From an uncultured Erysipelotrichaceae bacterium (GTDB taxonomy: Bacteria > Bacillota_I > Bacilli_A > Erysipelotrichales > Erysipelotrichaceae): a DNA stretch of 33,650 bases. The stretch spans positions 1 to 33,650 of the forward strand of contig CANDJN010000026.1 in NCBI GenBank assembly GCA_947385085.1. Direction: 5' to 3'. The translations under genes were made by a program, and so were the position numbers. Under the pieces are notes generated by a model. That model made no database searches. It was not told the origin of the DNA and saw only the letters and a program-made list of their open reading frames with translations. Positions 8,429-17,051 of the stretch are shown piece after piece. Each line of letters opens with the position of its first letter. Within the stretch, counting starts at the first letter, position 1.

Positions 8429-9529
8429 ATGTGTACCATTTCTTTGGCGATGATCATCAAGGATGAAGAAGCGGTATTGGAGCGCTGTTTGCGTTGTGCC
8501 CTTCCCTTAGTCGATGAGATCGTTATTGTTGATACCGGAAGCAGTGATCACAGTATGGAGATTGCCAAACGCTATAGTGATTTTGTATATTCCTTTGATT
8601 GGCAGGATGATTTCGCCGCGGCACGCAACTATGCCTTTTCCCTTGCGACCATGGACTATATTTTATGGCTCGATGCCGATGATATTATAACCGAGGAAAA
8701 TCAACAGAAATTTTTATCCTTAAAACAATCATTATCACCGCAAACCGATATCGTCATGATGAAATATCATGTCGGCTTTGATGAAAACGGCAAACCTAAC
8801 TTCACCTATTATCGTGAACGCCTGATTCGCAACAATGAATCGTTTCGCTGGGAGGGAGCCATTCATGAAGCGATTACACCACACGGTGTCATAAAATATG
8901 CGGATATAGCGATTACCCATCAAAAAAATAAAGTTCATGATCCTGACCGCAATCTGCGTATTTTTGAAAAGCTGATTCGCAACGGAAAAGAATTATCACC
9001 GCGCGAACAATACTACTACGCTCGCGAGCTTTACTATCATAAGCAGTATGAAAAAGCAATTACGTGGTTTACCTCCTGTATTGTTCATCCTGACACATGG
9101 ATTGAAAATCGCATTGATGCCTGTCGGTTACGCAGCTATTGTTATATGGCTTTGAATCAGCTTCATCAGGCACTATGCTCGTTAACGGAAAGCTTTGCTT
9201 ACGATGTACCTCGGGCAGAAACCTGTTGTGATATTGCCACAATCCTGCTTCAGGAAAACAAGCTTGATGCGGCGATCTATTGGTACGAACAAGCCCGCAC
9301 CTGTGTTCCGGATGAAACAAGCGGTGCTTTCGTGCAACGGGATTGTTACGACTTTATTCCCAATCTACAGCTAAGTGTCTGTTACGATCGCAAGCACGAA
9401 TATGAAAAAGCGCTGCTATGCCATAAAAGAGCCGCCGACTGTAAACCGAATCATCCGCTGATACAAAAAAATGCAGCGTATTTTGAAACGCTGCCTACTT
9501 ATGATAAGGCAAATGATGAAGAATCGTAA
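8429..9529 (+). CDS. GT2-family glycosyltransferase with C-terminal TPR-like repeats
   Basis: The 366-aa product begins with a GT-A fold of glycosyltransferase family 2: SLAMIIKDEEAVLERCL, VDTGSSD at about 34-40 for nucleotide-sugar binding, DDFAAARNYAF at about 60, and LDADD at about 81-85 as the DxD metal/donor motif. Residues from about 190 onward read as TPR-like helical repeats (YYARELYYHKQYEKAITWF, AAIYWYEQARTC, YEKALLCHKRAADC). This GT2+TPR design is common in Firmicutes and is used to glycosylate proteins or cell-surface polymers; the acceptor here is unknown. Start ATG 8429 follows TGAGGTGA. It is one of two plus-strand genes, and its last 35 bp overlap the 3' end of rlmH on the opposite strand. 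Confidence 0.85.
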   Translation: MCTISLAMIIKDEEAVLERCLRCALPLVDEIVIVDTGSSDHSMEIAKRYSDFVYSFDWQDDFAAARNYAFSLATMDYILWLDADDIITEENQQKFLSLKQSLSPQTDIVMMKYHVGFDENGKPNFTYYRERLIRNNESFRWEGAIHEAITPHGVIKYADIAITHQKNKVHDPDRNLRIFEKLIRNGKELSPREQYYYARELYYHKQYEKAITWFTSCIVHPDTWIENRIDACRLRSYCYMALNQLHQALCSLTESFAYDVPRAETCCDIATILLQENKLDAAIYWYEQARTCVPDETSGAFVQRDCYDFIPNLQLSVCYDRKHEYEKALLCHKRAADCKPNHPLIQKNAAYFETLPTYDKANDEES

Positions 9530-9971
9530 AAGCACGATAGATCTGTTCATATAAAAGCACTCGTACAAGCTGATGGGGAAAGGTTAATGAGGACAGCTGC
9601 CAGCGAAAGTTCGCCCTTTGCCTTACTGCCTCACTCACACCCAAAGAACCACCGATGACAAATACCATATCCCCGCTTTCATACGTTTGAATGCGGTCAA
9701 TCTTATCTGCCAATGCTTCACTGCTCAACATCACTCCCTGTAAATCCAATAGAATTACAAAATCGCTGGGACGGATCTTTTTCAAAATCCGCTCACCCTC
9801 ACGTTCCTTCACCTGCACGATCTGTGCCGCAGATAATGACTGCGGTGCGACTTCGTCTGCCACTTCCAACAATTCTGATTTTACCAATGGCGAAAGCCGC
9901 CTTTGATATTCGCTGATCAACATGCGCATTTCCTTTTCACGGCACTTGCCAACCGCAATGATCCGCATCAT
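9495..9971 (-). CDS. rlmH: 23S rRNA (pseudouridine1915-N3)-methyltransferase RlmH
   Basis: At 158 aa it has the usual family length. It methylates pseudouridine 1915 of helix 69 in the 70S ribosome using S-adenosylmethionine, with a SPOUT-fold knot. Diagnostic motifs are the knot loop FVIGGSLGVSEAV near 103, LTFPHQLVRVLLYEQIYRAF near 130 and the terminal PYHK. The ATG at 9971 overlaps the TGA stop of htrA as ATGA, so translation is probably coupled; a second ATG follows at once (9968). The 3' end overlaps the convergent glycosyltransferase gene by 35 bp. Confidence 0.97.
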   Translation of the reverse strand: MMRIIAVGKCREKEMRMLISEYQRRLSPLVKSELLEVADEVAPQSLSAAQIVQVKEREGERILKKIRPSDFVILLDLQGVMLSSEALADKIDRIQTYESGDMVFVIGGSLGVSEAVRQRANFRWQLSSLTFPHQLVRVLLYEQIYRAFTILHHLPYHK

Positions 9972-11029
9972 TCTAACGTAACCTCAATCTGCACTTCTTT
10001 GCCATCACGACGCAGCGTCAATATCGCCCTATCGCCGACTTGCTTGGCATAAAGAGCCTGACGGAAGTTTTTCATTGAGGTGATTTCCGTATCATCCAGT
10101 TTCACGATAATATCGCCGGTTTGTACATCAGCTTTTTGGGCGGGTCCACCGCGATTTACCCGCGTAACCATAATTCCCTCTTCATCCTCAATGCCTTCAC
10201 GCATGCGCTGGAAAATGCTGAGCTGGGATAAATCCACCGCATTGATGCCGAGATTAGGACGAACGACCTTGCCGTTTTGTTCCAGCTGATTCACGATCGG
10301 TATGACTTCATTAATCGGAATGGCAAAACCGAAACCCTCAACATCGGTATCAGTAATCTTCATCGAATTGATGCCGATCAGTTCTCCTGCCATATTGATG
10401 AGCGGCCCTCCGCTGTTACCCGGATTGATTGCCGCATCAATCTGAAATACGTTCATATCCCAATCCTGGGAAGAGGATACAGTACGGTTTGTTCCTGAAA
10501 TCAAGCCGCCTGACACACTGCCTTGATATTGAACGCCGAGCGGGCTGCCCATCGCAATGACATATTCACCTTTATTCACCAGCGAGGAATCTCCGATCGT
10601 AAAGGCTTCTACTTTATTATTTGTCTTTACCTTTAACAATGCCAAGTCAGTTAAAGTATCGCTGCCGACAATCGTTCCTGTTGCCGTTGTTTGATCCGCA
10701 AAGGTGATGTTGACACCGGTGCCTTTTTCAATGACATGAGCATTGGTGATGACATACACTTCATCCTTTTCAATTTTATAAATCGCTCCGCTACCCGAAC
10801 CGATTTCCTGATCATGATAGGTAGAAATCACTGTTACAACTTTATTTTCGCTTTTCCCTACCAATTCGCTAACATCACTGGTAATTTCTGTACGCCCACT
10901 ATAAATCGTTCCACTTGTCGTGTTGGTGCCAAAAGCATTCGATTGCGTTTTCATCGTATAGATTTCAAAAGTTAATACAAGATTCCACCCTAACAGCATC
11001 AGCAGTACTATGGTCGTTAGCTTTTTCAT
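9968..11029 (-). CDS. htrA: Membrane-anchored HtrA-type serine protease with PDZ domain
   Basis: The product is 353 aa. An N-terminal hydrophobic segment (about 5-22) acts as signal anchor, placing the protease outside the membrane. The trypsin-like domain shows the full catalytic triad: H98 in TNAHVIE, D128 in LTDLALLKV and S206 in NPGNSGGPLI. One PDZ domain occupies about 265-350 (GIMVTRVNRGGPAQKADVQTGD). HtrA/DegP enzymes degrade or refold damaged exported proteins. The start overlaps the yycJ stop by ATGA and its stop overlaps the rlmH start in the same way, matching the yycJ-htrA-rlmH order of Bacillus. Confidence 0.95.
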   Translation of the reverse strand: MKKLTTIVLLMLLGWNLVLTFEIYTMKTQSNAFGTNTTSGTIYSGRTEITSDVSELVGKSENKVVTVISTYHDQEIGSGSGAIYKIEKDEVYVITNAHVIEKGTGVNITFADQTTATGTIVGSDTLTDLALLKVKTNNKVEAFTIGDSSLVNKGEYVIAMGSPLGVQYQGSVSGGLISGTNRTVSSSQDWDMNVFQIDAAINPGNSGGPLINMAGELIGINSMKITDTDVEGFGFAIPINEVIPIVNQLEQNGKVVRPNLGINAVDLSQLSIFQRMREGIEDEEGIMVTRVNRGGPAQKADVQTGDIIVKLDDTEITSMKNFRQALYAKQVGDRAILTLRRDGKEVQIEVTLE

Positions 11030-11775
11030 CGCTGATCTCCTCCTACATGAATGCCAAATTGTTCCGCGGCATGGATGCGCAGCTGATTGGATGGCAAATC
11101 CTTGCGCTTCAGTTCCTTCATTAACGTATCCACAGCCAGCTGACGATGGTTGCCCTCCTGTGAAATATGCGCTAATACAATTTCCTTGGTTTTATCACCG
11201 ATCACCTGTGTCAGCACATGAGCGCTGTCCTCATTGCACAAATGACCGTAGTCATTGATAATGCGCTGTTTGACAAACACCGGGCGGCTTGTCTGCATCA
11301 ACATTTCAATGTCGTGGTTGCTTTCAAAAACATAATAATTGGCATTGACCAAATAAGGCATTACATCCTGGCGGATATAGCCCGTATCGGTAACGTAGAC
11401 CATTTTCCCGAATTCACCCTCCAATACAAAACCGACGGTGCCTTCACAATCATGACTCATCGGCAATATCGTTATATTCAAATCCTTGATGCGGATTTGA
11501 TCATAAGGACGCAAGGAATGGGCATTGTTTCGCTCCAATTTTGCACAAGAAAACGCCGGCAGCGATTCAAACATTTTCAGCTGTGAAACGTGATCCTTAT
11601 GCGTATGGGTAACCAACAAGGCATCGGCCTTCTGATATTGATAATGAAGCCGAGCAAAGCAATCGTTAAGATAACGCCGAGTAGTACCGCAATCTATAAT
11701 AATTTGAGTTTCGCCTGCTTTGATCAGACAACAGTTGCCCTTTGATCCGCTGGCTAATAATGCGAACTTCATCAT
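11026..11775 (-). CDS. yycJ: YycJ/WalJ-type metallo-beta-lactamase-fold hydrolase
   Basis: The 249-aa product starts with ASGSKGNCCLI, typical of YycJ. It carries the metal motif HTHKDH at 57-62, with further likely ligands in PMSHDCEG and YVTDTGY. The family is a phosphodiesterase/nuclease-like member of the MBL fold, linked in other Firmicutes to cell-wall homeostasis and DNA repair; its substrate is not settled. Two ATG codons in tandem (11775, 11772) follow the peptidase gene. The first overlaps its TGA stop; the second has better spacing from the GTAGGA ribosome site, so either could be used. Confidence 0.92.
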   Translation of the reverse strand: MMKFALLASGSKGNCCLIKAGETQIIIDCGTTRRYLNDCFARLHYQYQKADALLVTHTHKDHVSQLKMFESLPAFSCAKLERNNAHSLRPYDQIRIKDLNITILPMSHDCEGTVGFVLEGEFGKMVYVTDTGYIRQDVMPYLVNANYYVFESNHDIEMLMQTSRPVFVKQRIINDYGHLCNEDSAHVLTQVIGDKTKEIVLAHISQEGNHRQLAVDTLMKELKRKDLPSNQLRIHAAEQFGIHVGGDQR

Positions 11776-13274
11776 CGTCCTACCATCGTTTCCGGATCGA
11801 TACGAACGCCGTTACGGCGAATTTCAAAGTGAACATGGGGACCGGTCGCAAAGCCCGTCATGCCAATATCGCCGATCGGTTCGCCTTGCTGGACTACGGT
11901 ACCAACCGAATAATAACCGGGACCGCTCATATGTCCATAGTATGTCTGATAACCGTTATTGTGATCAATGACTACGTTATAGCCGCCAATATAATCATAT
12001 GTGTTTTGAATAATTGTACCGCGATCACTTGCCAAAACCTGTCCATAAAAATTATAGCGGTTTTGAACATCGGTTGCGGCATGTCCGCTGTAACAATACC
12101 AGCTGCATGTAATGGAAGCGACCTCTACCGGCCAACGGAAATGCCCACTTCCGATATGCGGGAACACCTTGGTACCCACACGCTTCACTTCGCGAACCGG
12201 CTGCTTGGTGATAATGCTGGAAATCTTTTTACCGTTACCGGTGCTTTGTCCATTCACAAAGGTTTCTTGATACCGAGCATTTTCACTGCCCAGCTCCTGC
12301 TTTGTATCGATGATTTCGATGCCTTCTCGCAGTGTGTCATCATAAACAATCAGCGTGGATTCTGGATACACAGTCTCCTCTACTTGATTCTCCTTTACCA
12401 CTTCAAAATGAATCGGGCTGTTAATCGGTGTCACATTTAACTGCGTTCCCACCTTTACCAGTTGATTCTCACTGACGAGAACATCGGAATTCAGCGATAA
12501 AAGGTGGTTAACGGAAATCTGATTCAACCATGCGATACCTTGTATCGTATCATATTCCTTCGTCTTATAATATTTGGTTTCCCCATCATAGCCATAGCTT
12601 AAAATCTTAGATACTTCTTCTTTATTCTTGGCAATTTTAGCGATAGGCGCTAAACCTTTGGAGATATTCATATCCTCTTTAAAGTCAGCACTGTCCACTC
12701 GGGTACCGTATTCATGATTGCCCAGCTCCGGCACACTGCTTCCGTTACTGATCAAATCATAGGAGGTTTTATCAATAAAGTTCAGCGCAAAGTCCTCTTT
12801 AGCCTCCAAAAAATCATCGACATTTTTAACATAGATCACTTCACCGTTGGAGAATTCAATCTTATTCGCCTCCACACTGAATAAGTCATTCTCATCAATG
12901 TATGCCAGAATTTCATCATCTTTATCTTCATACATGAAATATGTGACTTCTTCTACGATATGTACATCCTCTCCCAATCCCAGCTTGGTATTGGGAAAAT
13001 ATTCCTGATAGCGGTTCTTATATACCGTGTTCATTAACAGATTTAGTTTATTCACATCATGTATTACACCGATGATCTGATCCTCATAGTAAATCACATA
13101 ATTTATTTTTTCTTCCTCAGTGGTGGCAATCACCTTTTGCGGTATGATCGCATCCTCATTGTTAAATACTTGTGCCGCATTGCCGGAAATTGCCTGCGGT
13201 TTCAGAAATGGTGCGGCAAAGGTCAGTAAAGCAGCGATCACAACAGATCCCAGCAGCGCATATCCCTGTTTCAC
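11772..13274 (-). CDS. Exported LysM-G5-M23 peptidoglycan endopeptidase
   Basis: The product is 500 aa. A signal anchor (about 5-22) leads into about 210 residues of extracytoplasmic sequence without a clear family. A LysM-like segment follows at about 240-283 (EYDTIQGIAWLNQISVNHLLSLN), then a G5 domain at about 287-367. The LytM/M23 domain at about 375-500 retains the zinc ligands: H398 and D402 in SGHAATD and H482 in GPHVHFEI, with H448 in YYGHM. It should cleave peptidoglycan cross-bridges or stem peptides. It sits 15 bp after dnaB and overlaps yycJ by ATGA. In Bacillus and relatives the genes before yycJ are walR-walK-walH-walI; here this peptidase takes that place. Confidence 0.9.
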   Translation of the reverse strand: MKQGYALLGSVVIAALLTFAAPFLKPQAISGNAAQVFNNEDAIIPQKVIATTEEEKINYVIYYEDQIIGVIHDVNKLNLLMNTVYKNRYQEYFPNTKLGLGEDVHIVEEVTYFMYEDKDDEILAYIDENDLFSVEANKIEFSNGEVIYVKNVDDFLEAKEDFALNFIDKTSYDLISNGSSVPELGNHEYGTRVDSADFKEDMNISKGLAPIAKIAKNKEEVSKILSYGYDGETKYYKTKEYDTIQGIAWLNQISVNHLLSLNSDVLVSENQLVKVGTQLNVTPINSPIHFEVVKENQVEETVYPESTLIVYDDTLREGIEIIDTKQELGSENARYQETFVNGQSTGNGKKISSIITKQPVREVKRVGTKVFPHIGSGHFRWPVEVASITCSWYCYSGHAATDVQNRYNFYGQVLASDRGTIIQNTYDYIGGYNVVIDHNNGYQTYYGHMSGPGYYSVGTVVQQGEPIGDIGMTGFATGPHVHFEIRRNGVRIDPETMVGR

Positions 13275-13289
13275 ACCATCCCCTCCTTT

Positions 13290-14633
13290 CTACATCGTTT
13301 CTGTATAATTATAGAATGCGGAAATACTTTTGGCAAAGGCCAATTCCACTCTCCCCGTTGCGCCGTTACGATGCTTGGCAATATCGACATCGGTACGCTC
13401 CGGTGCATTTTGTTGTTCCTCGGTTTTATCCTTGTTATAGTAATCATCACGATACAGGAACATGACAATATCCGCATCCTGTTCAATCGAGCCGGATTCG
13501 CGTAAATCCGAAAGCATCGGATGCTTATTGGGTCTTGTTTCCACCGCACGTGATAACTGCGATAAGGCAATGACCGGACAGTTCATCTCACGTGCCAATC
13601 CCTTCAAAGAACGGGAGATTTCCGAGATTTCCTGTTGGCGGTTATCCCCCATATTGCGATGACTGCCGCTGATCAGCTGCAAGTAATCGATCACCACGAG
13701 ATCCAAGCCATGCTCGCTTTTTAATTTACGGCATTTAGAATAGATTTCCGCAATTTTCAAATTGGAGGAATCATCAATATAGATTTTTGCCGCACTCAGT
13801 TCCGTAGCCGCTTCATTGATTTTATTAAAATCTTCATCACTCATATTACCGGACCGAAGCTTGCTGGATTCAATACCGCTTTTGGCACTCATAATACGCT
13901 TCATTAAGGCCTGTGCCGGCATTTCCAAGGAAAAGATCGCCACAGCGCCGCTATTGTAATAAGATGCATGCAACAAAAGATTCAGCGCAAAAGCCGTTTT
14001 TCCCATCGCCGGACGCGCTGCCAGAATGATCAAATCGCCGCGCTGGAATCCGTTTGTCATACGATCCAAATCGATATAGCCGGTTTTTACACCGGTAATG
14101 TGATCCGTAGTCGTACGCAGGCGCGTTAACTCCGCAATGACTTCAGAAATGACCTCACGACTGCTTTGAAATTCCGTAGCCTTGCGCGAGCGCGTGACCT
14201 GTAAAATATCATGTTCGGCCTGATCCATGATGTCATCCAATTCGTTTTCCGTCTCATATCCATTCGCCGCGATTTTCTCCGCTGTTTCAATCAAGCGACG
14301 TAAATGGGCGCGGTTTTTAATCAATTCGATATAATGCACGCTGTTCACGGAAGATACCGCCGTATCCGACAGCTTTAAAATATAATCGGCACCGCCGACC
14401 AAATGCAATTCCTCACTGTCCTGTAAGCGTGTAATGAGTGAAGTCGCATCAATCGGCTTGCCGGTATCATTCAAATATTCCATCGCATGAAAAATGCGCT
14501 GATGAATATCAGGATAAAAATCCTCTTTCACCAGGCCTTGATCAAATACGGTTCGTACAACCCCCGGATATACAAGCATCGCACCTAAAATTGCCTGTTC
14601 CGCCTCATTGCTGTGCGGTAATTCTTTCTTCAT
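13290..14633 (-). CDS. dnaB: Replicative DNA helicase DnaB
   Basis: The product is 447 aa, the normal length. An N-terminal primase-interacting domain (about 5-105) and linker precede the RecA-like helicase core. The core contains Walker A in AARPAMGKTA (205-214), Walker B in LVVIDYLQLI (312-321), the ALSQLSRAVE motif (H4 region) and KHRNGATG near the arginine finger. It is the hexameric fork helicase (named dnaC in Bacillus subtilis). It lies 8 bp after rplI, in the conserved gdpP-rplI-dnaB order. No intein or insertion is visible. Confidence 0.98.
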   Translation of the reverse strand: MKKELPHSNEAEQAILGAMLVYPGVVRTVFDQGLVKEDFYPDIHQRIFHAMEYLNDTGKPIDATSLITRLQDSEELHLVGGADYILKLSDTAVSSVNSVHYIELIKNRAHLRRLIETAEKIAANGYETENELDDIMDQAEHDILQVTRSRKATEFQSSREVISEVIAELTRLRTTTDHITGVKTGYIDLDRMTNGFQRGDLIILAARPAMGKTAFALNLLLHASYYNSGAVAIFSLEMPAQALMKRIMSAKSGIESSKLRSGNMSDEDFNKINEAATELSAAKIYIDDSSNLKIAEIYSKCRKLKSEHGLDLVVIDYLQLISGSHRNMGDNRQQEISEISRSLKGLAREMNCPVIALSQLSRAVETRPNKHPMLSDLRESGSIEQDADIVMFLYRDDYYNKDKTEEQQNAPERTDVDIAKHRNGATGRVELAFAKSISAFYNYTETM

Positions 14634-14641
14634 TCGTTCAC

Positions 14642-15088
14642 CTACTCGCTGACATGGACATGAATGGTACCGATCACCTTGTTTTTATATAAGTCTACCT
14701 TTACATCGGTATAGCCAAGCGAGACAATCGGTACACCGTCCAAAACCTTTCGCTTATCAATTTTTATTTGATACTGACTCATAAGCTGCTCGACAATTTG
14801 TTTCGTGGATACACTGCCGAACACCTTACCATCCTTGCCACTCTTTACAGTAAATTCCAGCGTGATTTTTTCCAGCTGCTTCTGAATTTTTTGCGCATCT
14901 GCTTCCAGCTGTTTCTCCTGTAATGCCTGCTGTAAATTCTGCTCATCCAGAATTTCCATAGACTTTTTCGTCACCTCCACCGCAAGATGACGTCGCACGA
15001 GATAATTGCGACCATAGCCGTCCGCAACCGTGACAATATCGCCCTTTTTCCCTAATTTACTCACATCTTCAAGCAAAATGAGTTTCAT
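14642..15088 (-). CDS. rplI: 50S ribosomal protein bL9
   Basis: The product is 148 aa. It starts with the typical bL9 N-terminal domain, MKLILLEDVSKLGKKGDIV followed by VADGYGRNYLV, then the long connecting helix rich in Glu/Gln/Lys, and the C-terminal domain (VFGSVSTKQIVEQL, IKIDKRKV). bL9 binds 23S rRNA at the base of the L1 stalk. It starts 1 bp after gdpP and is followed by dnaB after 8 bp. Confidence 0.98.
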   Translation of the reverse strand: MKLILLEDVSKLGKKGDIVTVADGYGRNYLVRRHLAVEVTKKSMEILDEQNLQQALQEKQLEADAQKIQKQLEKITLEFTVKSGKDGKVFGSVSTKQIVEQLMSQYQIKIDKRKVLDGVPIVSLGYTDVKVDLYKNKVIGTIHVHVSE

Positions 15089-15089
15089 A

Positions 15090-17051
15090 TTACTGTTCCT
15101 CCTGTTCCATCAAATACTGATCGATCGTCTTTTTCAATTCCGTTTCCATGTCCGATACTTTGGCTTGTTCACGTGACAAGGCCGCCGCGCTGAAGTGTCC
15201 GCCGCCATTCATCTTTTCCATGATTACCTGTACGTTTACACTTCCTTTGGAGCGTGAAGAAATCGCGACGATATCCGTTCCGGTATAAGCGATGACAAAG
15301 CTGGCTTCAATACCTTTAATATTTAACAACTGATCCGCTACCTTAGACATAATCGTACGATGAAAGACGCGTGGATCAGTCACTGCCGCAATCATCATCT
15401 GTTTTTGATAGATTTTAGCATACTTCATGATATTTGTCTGTTCTTCAAATTCATCAAAATTTTCTTTTAACATATTTTCTGCCTGCATCGCATTGATGCC
15501 GATCTTACGCAAATACGCTGCCGCCTCAAAGGTACGGCTTCCGGTACGCATCTTAAAGCGGTTGGTATCCACAAGAATACCGGTATACATCAAGGTTGCC
15601 TCTTCTTCCGATAAATTGACCTTATTGGATTGATACGGCAAGAACTCCGTTATCAGCTCGCACACCGAGGAAGCGCTGCTTTCAATGTAGATTAACAGCG
15701 GATTATCAATGAAATTCTCACCACGGCGATGATGATCAATAATCATCACCTGTTCTGCGGCTTCAAGTGTCAACGGCGCACCGCACTGATTGGGAGAATT
15801 ATGATCTACGACAATCACAAGATCCTTATCGGTAATCATGCGGGAAGCCTTCTCATCATCCAAAAACGTATGGCGCTCGCTTAAATGATCATGATAAAGC
15901 TGTAAGGCTTCCTGTAACTGTCCTTCAATACCGCCACTTTTACTTACAATATAAGCCGGCACTTCGTAGGCGTTACATAAACGGCTTACACCGATTGCCG
16001 CTCCCATACAGTCAAAATCCATTTCCTTATGGCCGAGAATAAATACGCGTTCTGCCTCCAGCGTAGCTTCCTTGATCGCCTGTGCCATGACGCGTACTCG
16101 CACCTTACTGCGCTTTTCCTTGGCCTCACTGTTGCCGCCGAAGTACTTTACATTCTCACCGTACTTCTTCACAGCCACCTGATCACCGCCACGGCTTTGC
16201 GCCAGTTCTAACAAGTCATTGACCATCTGATCCAGCAGGCGATAATCGGTAGTACCATGTGCATATGACATGGAAAGCGTGACAGATACATCAATTTCCT
16301 CCGCCGCTGTGCGAATGTCATTTAAAATGGAAAAGCGATCACGAACAATTTCCGTATAAATACGTTCATCCAAAATAACCAAAAAACGATCGGAACGCAG
16401 TCTTCTCACAAACATCCCAAACTTTTTCGCCCAATCCAATACCGGCTGACGCAGATTGGTGTTGATCAGAGCCATCTTCGCCTCATCCTCGTATTGTTGT
16501 AATTCGATATAATTATCAAGCTGTAATAAGCCGACCACCAAAGACTCCTGTGCATATTTATTTTTCAGTTCAGTAAAATCCGTCACATCGCGAACATACA
16601 GCACCTGCGCATTATCCTTGCGGGTAATCTCATAAATCCGATCATGATCCTTACCGATGACCTCATCCACATCATCCTGAAACAACTGATTCACTTCCGG
16701 TATCCATGTAGACAGCTTCTTCCCCACCACATTGATTTTGCGCTCACTCAACACATCGTTGATCCACGTGGCGACATAGCCTTCATCATAGGTAATAATG
16801 CCAATCTCACCGAAATTCAAGGCATCCTTGGCATCATTGCCCAAAATACGTGAAATATCAATATCACGGGATTCTTTTTCACTTTGAAAGCGATATATAA
16901 TCCATACGATCATGACGATATTGACAAGCAGCATCAGCCATAAGATATAGTGATGAAGCTCCATGCCTGAAACTTCAAACATGACCGCAGCCGCCAGTTC
17001 AGCCAGTACGAGTATTCCGATCTGTACTTTAAGATTTTCCAAGCGTTCCAT
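15090..17051 (-). CDS. gdpP: Cyclic-di-AMP phosphodiesterase GdpP (DHH-DHHA1)
   Basis: The 653-aa product has the classical GdpP/YybT layout: two membrane segments (about 10-28 and 34-53), a PAS-like domain (about 70-155), a degenerate GGDEF domain (about 165-300, with SRGGDQVAVK in place of an active GGDEF), then DHH and DHHA1. The manganese motifs are intact: HKEMDFD (341-347), VVDHNSP and IIDHHRRG (438-444). GGGHFSAAA marks DHHA1. It hydrolyses c-di-AMP, controlling osmolyte uptake and wall homeostasis. Its start overlaps the end of the DUF2232 gene by 23 bp, so the two are translated from one message. Confidence 0.97.
   Translation of the reverse strand: MERLENLKVQIGILVLAELAAAVMFEVSGMELHHYILWLMLLVNIVMIVWIIYRFQSEKESRDIDISRILGNDAKDALNFGEIGIITYDEGYVATWINDVLSERKINVVGKKLSTWIPEVNQLFQDDVDEVIGKDHDRIYEITRKDNAQVLYVRDVTDFTELKNKYAQESLVVGLLQLDNYIELQQYEDEAKMALINTNLRQPVLDWAKKFGMFVRRLRSDRFLVILDERIYTEIVRDRFSILNDIRTAAEEIDVSVTLSMSYAHGTTDYRLLDQMVNDLLELAQSRGGDQVAVKKYGENVKYFGGNSEAKEKRSKVRVRVMAQAIKEATLEAERVFILGHKEMDFDCMGAAIGVSRLCNAYEVPAYIVSKSGGIEGQLQEALQLYHDHLSERHTFLDDEKASRMITDKDLVIVVDHNSPNQCGAPLTLEAAEQVMIIDHHRRGENFIDNPLLIYIESSASSVCELITEFLPYQSNKVNLSEEEATLMYTGILVDTNRFKMRTGSRTFEAAAYLRKIGINAMQAENMLKENFDEFEEQTNIMKYAKIYQKQMMIAAVTDPRVFHRTIMSKVADQLLNIKGIEASFVIAYTGTDIVAISSRSKGSVNVQVIMEKMNGGGHFSAAALSREQAKVSDMETELKKTIDQYLMEQEEQ

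Noticed and set aside
11742..12440. Plus-strand frame of 232 codons opposite the M23 peptidase gene
   Set aside because: Antisense of a clearly recognised gene with all its catalytic motifs on the other strand; composition is not protein-like.
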